From positions 12,325,353 through 12,389,352 of the forward strand of contig CM037870.1 in the NCBI GenBank assembly GCA_021292105.1: a DNA stretch of 64,000 nt, given 5' to 3'. Numbering within the stretch: the stretch's first letter is position 1; the number at the start of each line of letters is the position of its first letter. A program made the position numbers and the translations under genes. The notes below the pieces were generated by a model. The model saw only the letters and a list, made by a program, of their open reading frames with translations, was not told the DNA's origin and ran no database searches. The DNA comes from Anadara kagoshimensis. Lineage: Eukaryota > Mollusca > Bivalvia > Arcoida > Arcidae. Positions 35,936 to 45,600 of the stretch are shown here, in pieces.

Positions 35936-36184
35936 GATAAGCTTCTGCAGCTGGTTACGTGCTGGGAATGTAGGACAAGTCTGAAGTCAATACAAGTTAT
36001 TGACAAAACTATTAGCCATAGCATCAATCAATCTTATCGGGATGTAGTGTAACATCTATATGAATATGTACATCCCATACATCAAACTTAATATCAATAG
36101 CATAAAAAACATCTAATTTGATACAAATGGAGACATGGATTTTAAAACAAGCAAGACATACTTTACCAAGGCCAAAAAAATTGT

Positions 36185-36390
36185 GTGTTTCAGGTTTCCC
36201 GACTAACCCTGTTCTAGCACTGCTGACCCTAATGTTTTTTTCCCCCCGTTTTTTTTCTTCTGTTTCCTGGATCGGACAACACCTCCATTCCTTGCTTAGT
36301 TCATTCCGCTTTTTGTCTCCTACATTTAGTGTGAATTTAAGTGGCTGTCTACTAAATGCTTGTACAGGGCTGCTCCATATACAACAAATG
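36185..36390. other. Unrecognised GC-richer patch with long ORFs on both strands
   Basis: Begins after TTTCAG with GTTTCCCGACTAACCCTG and includes C and T runs. A 124-codon minus ORF (36024-36398) and a 91-codon plus ORF overlap. Neither resembles a family I know. It may be a fragment of a dispersed repeat. Confidence 0.35.
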
Positions 36391-36654
36391 TAAAGCATCT
36401 ATTAAAATTGATGACCACCAGGTCGTAAAGAGATGTCTTTCTTTGTTTTGAAGTTAGACATAGAAAAATGTCAACACTTTCATGGAATTCGAGGTTGTGG
36501 TTGTTCAATACAAGGTATACATTAAAAGACATTCTATATGTATTTTTAGGCCCAATGGCCAATATACATGATTATATTTATATAGTATATACAAATATAT
36601 TAAAGGTTATTGAAGTGGAAAATGTAGATATACAGAAAAACCTATTGGGTGAAA

Positions 36655-37180
36655 AAAATCATAATTACATTTTAAATTGTAAATGGGACCCAATATTGGC
36701 CAAAATATGGCCCAGAGAGAGTCCTGCCATGAAATCCAGGTTTCACTGTATGCTTAAAAGCAATTAACACAAAATGTTTAAATTCAATAAGCTTCAATTA
36801 CACCAGTAAGTCAAGATAAAATTTTAATTGTAAATGAGCCCCAATATTGGCCCAAATATGGCCCAGGGATACCCCTGACATGAAATACAGTGTTCATTGT
36901 ATGCTTAAAAGAAATTATCTGTATATGCAGATCTATCATATGAGAAAACAAAATGCTTTTCAATAAGCTTCAATTACACCAGTAAATCAACATATTATAT
37001 ATTTTTAATTGTAAATGGGGCCCAATATTGACCCAAATATGGCCCAACGAGAACCCTGCCATGAAATCCATGCTTAAAACCAATTAACTGTATATGCAGA
37101 TCTATGATTTGAGAAAACAAAATGCTTTTCAATAAGCTTCAATTACACCAGTAAATCAGCATAAATATATATCATAGTCT
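36655..37180. repeat. Tandem repeat, about 175-bp unit, 3 copies
   Basis: 'attgtaaatgggacccaata' + 'ttggccaaaatatggcccag' + 'cctgccatgaaatcca' ... 'ataagcttcaattacaccag', three successive copies. Confidence 0.85.
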
Positions 37181-37924
37181 GTATTACGTCAAAACTAAAT
37201 GAAAATCCATAAATCCAACAGAGTTTGAAATTAAGCATGACCATGATTATTTCTTTTTAGCCGTGGGATTGAAACGGTACAATAATGTACACGATTTACC
37301 TCTTAACCAATAATAAACGGTCAATAATTGGTCAATAAAGATATTAACAGAGTAATCAGTTAGGGCTATAGAGATTTGGAGGAAATCCCTCAGTACTGTC
37401 CATAAAGGTGTTAAAACTGGTAATAACTGTATTATGTTATAATGAAATTACTGACAGTCTATTCGAATTCTCGGCTATTATTCTTCAGAACAAAATGTAA
37501 AGCAATGGGCTTCTTTATCAAGTCAAAATCAGATCTACACTAGCTGCCATTCATAATTTTTTCAATATATGTTTAACACCGATCATATCATTGTAACTTC
37601 ACAAAATTAAATTGCTGAAAACATCATGGTGCTAAAGTTGAATGGAAAGTTTTTCAGCTAAATTAGTGTTTTTTTCTTTAAACACATATATGTTTTTCAC
37701 CAATTAATTAAAAACAAAAGTTTTTACCTACAAATAAAAATTCCAAGAACAATATTTTCCAAGAAAAACAACTTAATTAAATGCATTTAGATCAATATGT
37801 TAAGAGAGCACTTTTAAATTCTGCAAAACTTTAATAGAACTTCAATTCTTTGAATAAAATTTGACATTATGACATCTATGGCAAATATAAATTTGTGAAG
37901 TTTATTGATGCCCCAATGATGGAT
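37181..37924. other. AT-rich, nothing recognised
   Basis: No coding or bounded element recognised. Confidence 0.5.
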
Positions 37925-39040
37925 GGTAGTGCAGCCCTCAAAGTTGGTTTCAAAACCAAGTAGCCAGCTGGCCACCAATTTAAATTTTCAGGTGGCCATT
38001 GGAAATTTCAAGTGGCCAGGCAATCTTTTGTTGCAAATGAAGGAAAATTAAGGCATATTTTATTTATGGATAACAAAAGTGCACTTTTTTAAAACTGACT
38101 TGCAATCACTTACATACATCAGTGTTATTAATAACAATAATGATAATGTCAGGGGTTGAAAATTCTTCAAGCCCGACGCCCGGGACTAGAAATTTGGCAA
38201 GCAGGACTTGGCAAAAATCTACTGAAAAGCCCATCGGGCTTAAATACTCAAAAGACCAATGAATTTTATTTTTGACTGTCTTGAAAAAATCTTAAAAAAC
38301 CATCTGAAGTCACGTTGCCCTGTTGTTGTTTACATTCATTCTTGATCATTACAGTGCTTGTAAGAAATGTTAGTCATTAGGTAGGCAGTTCAAGCGTTCA
38401 ATTGATAAAGAAAAATCTAGATAGTTATAGCGCTTGTAATTGCTTCAAATATTCATGTCCGATTATTTCCCTGTTGAATTTTAATTTCACATCTAACAAG
38501 CAGACTGCATCGGGCTCCAGTGTCAGAAAAGAAAGTCACAAGACAATAAAGACACCAAATATGATAAGGACAAGTGTGTCCGATCGTTTCAGCAGCCATG
38601 GATTGACAAATTTCCATGGATCATTTATGAGAATAATGCAGACATGTAGGCCTATTGTAAATACTGCCGAAAAAACCTCTAACTGCTGATAGAAATGATG
38701 CATATTGATTTGTGTCTTTCTTGATTTTGCCGTAAACTCTGGACTTGATAAAAAAAATTTGGGGGCTTTTGATTTTCTGTATAAAAAAGTCCTGGGCTTT
38801 AACTCATCTGAAAAAATTTTCAACCCCTGAATGTAAAGTATGCATTATGTTGTCTGAAATGGTAACCGTATCATAAATATTTTGTTACAAAAAAAAAAAA
38901 ATAAAATCTGTTCTTTGGTCACAAAACTTCAAATATAAAGTAGACAAGCTGGCTACCATTTACAAATTTTAGGTCGCAAGACACAATTCCAGGTCGATTT
39001 GGCCACCATTTTAGTTGACAAAATTGAGAGCTGCCAGTGT
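37925..39040. mobile_element. Outer TIR element carrying a nested insertion
   Basis: 'gcagccctcaaagttggttt' near 37932 and 'aattgagagctgccagt' near 39021 are diverged inverted ends. Inner 'ccagctggccacc' and 'ctggctaccat' / 'tttggccaccatttt' phrases support one element. The 680-bp element at 38150-38829 is inserted in it. Confidence 0.6.
38150..38829. mobile_element. 680-bp element, CAGGGGTTGAAAATT TIR, TSD AATGT
   Basis: CAGGGGTTGAAAATT at the left and AATTTTCAACCCCTG at the right are perfect 15-bp inverted ends. AATGT repeats at 38145-38149 and 38830-38834. Overlapping 95-codon ORFs occur on both strands. The plus one has a CxCFxYSC-like stretch but no transposase motif I can name. hAT-like ends. 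Confidence 0.85.
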
Positions 39041-39052
39041 ATAAAAACACTG

Positions 39053-39217
39053 CATATCATTATACAAGTATTGACTTTTGATGAGGTAGACATAAGGATT
39101 TATCAACCTCAAATACATTATATTTACGGAGGCCGTAGGCCGAGGTAAATAATGTTTTTTAGGTTGATAAACCCTTATGTCTACCTCATCAAAAGTCAAT
39201 ACTTGTATAATGATATG
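39053..39217. mobile_element. Palindromic MITE, 165 bp
   Basis: CATATCATTATACAAGTATT and its complement AATACTTGTATAATGATATG bound arms of about 60 bp that stay nearly perfect through GACTTTTGATGAGGTAGACA. The centre is GGAGGCCGTAGGCCGAGG. Confidence 0.85.
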
Positions 39218-40105
39218 TCTACCGAATCGAAAGTAAATAATAGTTTTATTATATGACCAATGATTTTTATTACCATATTTTTATGTATTATAGTACAAAA
39301 TGTAAAAAGTGTCCTTTTCTTTTTTCAATGCTACATCAGGTAACGTCGTGTGCGTTTTTGCGCGGTGAATATTACCCATTGTTACGTCATAAAAATGTTG
39401 CGTGTGTACTTGCGCCGTGAATATAATGATTTATCAGGCTCACCAAATGCCTTCTCAACCAATCAGAAAAGGGAAAAATCATTGGCCATATAATATATAT
39501 GGTTAAAGGGACTGTTATTTAATTTCATTCACAATAATGTATAAGAAGACTAGTTTCCTACTGCTAATGTTTCTTTTTATAAAGTACATGTATTTGATTT
39601 TGAACTCGGACATGAAAGCAATTTCACTACAATTTAACATCAGAAAATGAATATGTTGTTATTGATTACAACAAATTGTCAATCTAATTGCCAATTGTTC
39701 CATGATGACATCATTTAACATGTCAATTGGTCAACCCTTATTTATTTTCAAGGGATGAAAATTTCGCAATTTCTGAAATCTGGCATTTCTTGTGGGTGTA
39801 ATTTTCACGTAACCAATATAAGAGAGTGTATATTTTATATATTATCCTGTATGGTAGACATTTTCACATGGGTCAAATTTTCGCAGTAATTTCTTTTGGT
39901 GCAATATAAGCAAAATTTCCCCCTTTACAGTGTCTTTGACATCTATTAGCATGTAGAAATTGGTCATTCTTCTGTAACACCATAAAGAATTGGAACAGGT
40001 TGTCACCTGTATCACTGGAATTGCTTTGGAAAAATTCAAATCTCAAGTAGCAGCACTAGAGACTGCAATCAACTTGTTTTTACTCTGTTTTTAATACTAT
40101 TATCT
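39218..40105. other. AT-rich, nothing recognised
   Basis: No feature recognised apart from short CpG-containing phrases near 39345-39420. Confidence 0.45.
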
Positions 40106-40118
40106 ACTGTTTTATGAG

Positions 40119-40453
40119 ATGAGTTGACTGTTGAGTAATGGTGTTTAACATCCTAGTCAAGAATATTTCATTTATATCCAGATGTCTCCACCAGAAATTT
40201 TGCCTGTTTTTTGCGCTTGATGGCATCATACAGCAGGGTTCTTTATCGTGCCAAGTCTACTGTGACACGGGACCTTGTTTATTTTAAGTTCTCGTCTGAA
40301 AGAACCATGACTTTCATTTAGTAATGCCGAGTGCTTGGCGAAAGAACAGTCACTACCCACTTTCAAGTCTTGGGTCAGATGTGGTCGGGGCTTGAACCCA
40401 CAAACTCCCACTTACGGAGCTAGCACTCTACCAACTGAGCTACCACAGTGGAT
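40119..40453 (-). mobile_element. SINE family 1, full length with TSD
   Basis: Minus strand. Complement carries the A box (TAGCTCAGTTGGTAGAGTG) and a B-box-like GGTTCAAGCCC. The tail shows ATATAAATGAAATATTCTTG and GTTAAACACC. The flanks ACTGTTTTATGAG (40106-40118) and ACTGTTCTTATGAG (40454-40467) are a near-perfect duplication. Confidence 0.88.
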
Positions 40454-40530
40454 ACTGTTCTTATGAGTGTAATATAATTGCAGTATATTTATGAAGTTGA
40501 ATGTGGCCAGAAAAAAGGAAGACGCTTATA

Positions 40531-40714
40531 CAGTCAAACCAGTCTATAAAGGCCGCCCAAGGGAACCAGTAAAAGTGGCCTTTATGAGCATGCAGGTGGC
40601 CTTTATATACAGGTTGAAATAACATGATATACAACAAATCAGATGTACAATTCTACTGGCCTTTATAAGCAGGTGGCCCGTATATAGAGGTGACCTTTAA
40701 GGCAGGCTGGACTG
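40531..40714. mobile_element. ACAGTC-type MITE, 184 bp, TA-flanked
   Basis: CAGTCAAACCAGTCTATAAA left, TTTAAGGCAGGCTGGACTG right, TA on both sides. Confidence 0.88.
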
Positions 40715-40739
40715 TATACCCTTAAGGTGTGAAGCATGT

Positions 40740-40985
40740 AGCTTGGTTGGTAGACTGGCAGATTCCACATCTAAAAATCTAAAGATTGTAGGTTTGATTC
40801 TAAATGGGCATGTTGTGTGACCTTGAGTAAGTAACTTCATTTCACAATGCTGCTGACTTAATTACCAGGGTGTGAGGATTATGGACTGGTGGGACAACAA
40901 CCTCTGCAATTGTTGTCTCTGTGAGCTAGCATCTTAAAAAGTTGAGCTAAGTGTATATTCTAATAAAAAGCAGACATACTCATAA
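40740..40985 (+). mobile_element. tRNA-derived SINE (family 3)
   Basis: A box GTAGCTTGGTTGGTAGACTG and B box AGGTTTGATTC at tRNA spacing, then 'gagtaagtaacttcatttca', 'gtgagctagcatct' and 'taagtgtatattctaat'. A second member is at 45285-45560. Confidence 0.75.
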
Positions 40986-41237
40986 TACACTGCCAGTCAT
41001 GGTTACGTCAGATTAGCCAAGTGTAGTCTGGCTGACATTAGCACGGCAGTGCAGATTAGAATGTGCCCATAAAAGCCTAAGGTTCACTAAAGATGTCTAT
41101 TTATATAAAGTGAATAGTGACATAAGATCAGACATGCAAAAAGAGTTGTCATGTCAATAAAGGACAATATACGTGTATAACTGACCAATAGATTCAACTA
41201 GAAAATTTGGAAGACCAAGAACTCAAAATGTGGATTA

Positions 41238-41420
41238 CAGCTAACTCTGCATAAAAGGCCACCTCGATATCAAGACCACCAGCTTTTAAAGGCCAATAAA
41301 ATTTTATCCCCATTGATCTTTATTCATTTTATTTGAACCTGCACATATCAGGATTACCTGTCTATTAAGGCCACTTTTACTGGTTCCCTTTTTTGTGGCC
41401 TTTAATGACAGGTTCGACTG
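41238..41420. mobile_element. ACAGTC-type MITE, diverged copy
   Basis: Left CAGCTAACTCTGCATAAAAG and right AATGACAGGTTCGACTG, with the family interior between. Confidence 0.75.
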
Positions 41421-42333
41421 CATGTATGCTTTTTCTGTCAATTTTTAATGAAAATTTAATAAATAAAAAACTAAATTGATACGCTTTTCAAAATTAACAA
41501 AAAAATAGGAATTAATTTTAAAAATTCCATTTTTTTTACTCATCTTCTTGTGAATGTTAATAATAATATTAAGATGTAAATACATGTATATATACCAAGT
41601 TTGTGGGGCTACATCATGAAATTATTGATCTTTTCCTAAAAATAAATTTTTCATGTTTTTAACCCCCTTAAATTTTTGGATACAGTTAAGATGTTTTAGG
41701 AGATTTTCCCTGGTACAATAACTAACGAGAACATTCACACATACCACATAAATAAATTTCGTATTACTCTCACCATGCTCACTGATATGCAAAAGACCAA
41801 TACTACAGCATGTGCACATGTGTACATAATTCTATGTACATTGCATTTATATAAATTTATTTTCGTCTCAAAATTACTGATTTGCAACAAAAATTTCACT
41901 TATTCATGTGCAAATCATGCCTATTTTCGATTCAATGCACTAATTCTAGCAAATTTTCGTTATAAGACCTACCTCTCTGTGTATCGCTGCCTCTGTACAA
42001 GTAACACTACGACTGTGTGTATTGATTTTGACAGCTCCTTGTTTTGACATGTGTTCGAATGTGGCGCCCTCGTGTTAGTAATGCCGCTTACATTCATGAA
42101 AATACCGTCAGCTAGTAATCACCTATTTGCACACATTCTTGCATAGCATTTAAAAATAAAAGAGGTTATATGATGATTTTGAATCTTTTGACCATCGCTG
42201 ATGTTTTGTACAACATTGATTGATTAAACAAACTTAGTTCCTAGCTTTATTTTAATGGGTAAATCAAATAATTGTTTGATCAAAGGTGGAGGTAAAATTA
42301 TGTACACGATTAACGTGCAAATAGGTGTCTCTA
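41421..42333. other. Upstream flank of HPS3, nothing else recognised
   Basis: AT-rich. It becomes slightly CpG-richer after about 42050 (GTGGCGCCCTCGTG). No TATA box, exon or repeat ends seen. Presumed promoter-proximal region of HPS3. Confidence 0.4.
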
Positions 42334-42341
42334 TCATGTGA
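42334..42341 (+). promoter_or_regulatory. M-box-like E-box TCATGTGA
   Basis: TCATGTGA lies 14 nt before the upstream ATG and 79 nt before the HPS3 start. It matches the MITF/TFE-family M-box core, which is meaningful for a gene of lysosome-related organelles. An 8-mer alone occurs by chance. Confidence 0.35.
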
Positions 42342-42354
42342 CTGTATCCTAAAA

Positions 42355-42378
42355 ATGGCGACCCCCATAGACACTTGA
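42355..42378 (+). promoter_or_regulatory. Upstream ORF MATPIDT, 7 codons
   Basis: ATGG with A at -3 (AAAATGG, strong context) opens a 7-codon ORF ending in TGA, 41 nt before the HPS3 ATG. If the transcript starts upstream, it should reduce HPS3 translation. It is not in frame with HPS3. Confidence 0.55.
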
Positions 42379-42419
42379 GGCGTTTGTTTTTATTTATTCC
42401 AGCACTAAAATTAACAAAT

Positions 42420-42639
42420 ATGGTTAGAGTTTTGAAAAGTCACCATTTCAAATCACAAAATGTTGTCCCTGTTGATGGGGAACCTGTGGCTGTATTTGCT
42501 AGTCAGAAATGGGTTTTTGTAGCAACTGAAAATTTCCTTGTTGAAGTTTTTCAGTTAGACGAAAGGGAATCCAAGTACTTCAAATTGAGCTCATTTAATA
42601 CTGAAGCTCATGTTTATCAAATCTTATTTAATCCCACAG
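42420..42639 (+). CDS. HPS3: HPS3 exon 1
   Basis: ATG with A at -3 and G at +4 starts MVRVLKSHHF; an in-frame N-terminal extension has no ATG. Ends NPT plus G before donor GTAATT (phase 1). Confidence 0.92.
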
Positions 42640-45600
42640 GTAATTACCATTTTTTGCATGTGATAAACATCAAGATAATGTATGTGGGAACTGATAAATT
42701 ACTGTTTTTGATTGATTACCCCCCCCCCCTCCCCTCCCTATGTACTGATATATACAGTAATTGCCCTAGCCATTTGGCAATCAAGGACCTTGGTAGATCA
42801 GTGATCTAAAGCATGAGCTTACAGATCATAGTACCTCTTACCATATAGGTTCGAATCCTACTTATGACATGAGAAATTTTGTCAGTTCACTTGGCAAAGG
42901 TTGGTGGTTTTCTCTACTATCCCTGAACTGACTGTCTCAATATAAGTGATATATTCTTGACTGTGCATGCCTCTCAATATCATGTCCACACCATGGCATC
43001 CTTGCCTATGGATGGAATTTGACCAAACAGGACACAATTGTTTACAATCAGGACAATGTATTGCATACCAAAATGGAAAGACTTCACTCTACTAAAATTT
43101 TAATTTTGACTGAAAAGTCTAAAAATAAGAAAATCAGACCATTTGAATATTGCTGTGAAAAATTATATTGTGGGTAGTTAGATTGGGTGGGTTGATTGGT
43201 TGTTTGGTTTGTTGATTGGTGGGTAGGTGGATGGTTTGGGTGGTTATGTGGGTTGGTTAGTTGGTGGGTAACTGTTGGGTTTTTGGTAGTGTTAGTTGGT
43301 GGATGGGTTTGTTGGTTGAGATTGGTTGGTTGGTGGGTGGGAACTTGTCTCTGAAAGTATATTGTATTTCGGTAAAACTTGCATGAAAAGGTAACTAATT
43401 TTCCATGCATATCAATATACTTGTGTATTTTTATGGTAAACAAGACATATAAAATACTTGCAGCTGATAAATACTCTTTTTAATTTATATTTGAGGTAAT
43501 TATATTGTGACAGTAGAGTGCAAGACTTCCAGGAAACAAGAGTTTTATTCAGTTAGAGTGTATTTAAATTGGCAGTATGCAACCAAGCAGACATCAAAAG
43601 GATTTTTTGTGCGACCGGCTGGATCGGACCATGGCGTTAGGACATCCTCCGTTAACTCAAAACAGCTACAAGTTATTGATATACCCTGTACAATTAAAGT
43701 TAACTCCATAGCAACATGCTCTCAAACAGGTAATGTTGCCATAGCAACAGGGGAGGTAACAAAGATTTATCATTTAGTTGAAAAGACAGTTGCAAACACA
43801 GATAAAACTTATCATGATGTTGTGTTATTTTTGGAACTACATTGGGGATTTTTTATTGAGAAAATTTGCATTTGTGAAGAGTATATCTGTCTTGTCTGAA
43901 GGGCAGGTTCAAGTAGTAAGAGTTTTATACACTGACAAACAGGAGAATTTGGGTGATTTTAGCGGACCAAGATGTGTCAGTTCCGAAAACCTACGCAATT
44001 TATACCGGAGATCATCATCTTCTATTATCAACAGAGGCTCATCTGAATTGACGAACTTTACTTTGAAGTCCAACCGGAGTAGCGCCAGTGAGACCCCTTC
44101 ATCTGGAAATGACAAAACCCTGAAAGCGGGATCAAGAAGTTCTGCTACAGCAAGTCCTGCCTTGTCTAACTCCTCACTAACAAAATCAGCGGTATCTGAC
44201 TCCACCAACATTATCCAGGATGATGAACATTTTGTATATTGGAATTTTGAAGATTTTGAGGAACCTGTGAACTTTACGTTAAACAGACAACAATCAGCCA
44301 GTAAAGAAATGCCAAAGACAGTTATACTAAAACAACTGTCTGAATTCTCAAATAGAGATTTACTGCTTGCTGATACACCACAAATTAAAGATTTGAGAGG
44401 TAATATGTATATGCATTTATTTTTATGATTGTGAATGCTACTCAAATAAAAACATATGCATCACATCAGCTCTGCCTCTTCCAATTCTTTCTCTATTTTG
44501 CTCTTACACACAACATGTGCTTTCTCTTTCACTTACACACAATGCTTGGGTTAAGATTGCACCACCCACTACATTTATGAATTGAGCTTGGATGAGGACA
44601 AAACAGAGTCTATTGCCAGTAATGTCTAAATAAGTTATATGTCCTGCAGGTGTTGTACATATTCCTTCTGTGTACATATCCTTGACCATTTGCTTTTTAT
44701 CCCCTGTATTTGAAGAAAGAGGGAGATATAAAATTTGAAGTTTCGTCCTTCCTTCATCCAGACAATTCTTATCTAAAGTAATTCTCCAAAACTATGAATT
44801 GCTACTTCACATATCTTGGTGCACAGCATGAATATTGATAGAAAACCTGCATACCATTAACCTTAGTTGATTTGTTCATTTTCCTGGAGTTATTCCCTTT
44901 AACCAAAAAATCCTAAAGTGGTTAATTTTTCTAAAATGCATGTCTGCAGGCAAAAATTGATTATCAGAATGTTAACTATTTTTATTATGTTTTCAGGTGG
45001 TGTTCATTCTACTATGGGAGATGTACATGTTATAAATCTATTATATAAAAGAAGACCATTAACAGATTCTGAATGGAAGTTTATGTGCCTTGTACCATTG
45101 TATCTATCAAGTAAGTCACTACATTATGTATTGCTCAGTTGTTACGATTATCACTCTGTCAGTGGAGGATCAGGGTTTGACTCGTAGCCAGGTCAGGTCC
45201 TGGTTAATCCAGGTTCATTAGCAGATTCTGAATGGAAGTTTATGTGCCTTATACCAATGTAACTAGCAAGTAAGGTATTATTGCTCAGTTAGTATGGGGA
45301 CTGTCCTAAGATTGAGAGGTTGTGGGTTCAAACCCTGGCCATGCTTTACATAAGACTTATATTTGAGAAACTGCTTCCTTGCCTGGTATTTAGATAAATT
45401 TAAAGGACATACTATCAACTTGTTTACCCAGTGCCAGTATAATGTGACTGGGGATTTGGTATGCTTGTCTGCAGTGTACTGACTTTGTGAGCTAGCACCT
45501 GAAAGTCTGCCCACCCCATTGACTGAACACTTATATAATGCAGACTAAGGAACACATACCCACATCTTAATGATACACAGACTTCTTCTTAGATTAATCT

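Noticed and set aside
36024-36398. 124-codon minus ORF
   Set aside because: No recognisable domain, a competing ORF on the other strand, and C/T runs; not enough to call a gene.
43084-43443. 119-codon minus ORF rich in Pro, Thr and Asn
   Set aside because: It is a reading of the GGTT-rich minisatellite in HPS3 intron 1.
43514-43560. Alternative HPS3 exon 2 start after GTGACAG
   Set aside because: In phase but it drops GNYIVT, which aligns with the conserved GDYLVA block; the acceptor at 43494-43495 fits better.
43909-44445. 178-codon ORF on the minus strand
   Set aside because: It is the antisense shadow of HPS3 exon 2, whose plus-strand reading is supported by homology and splice sites.
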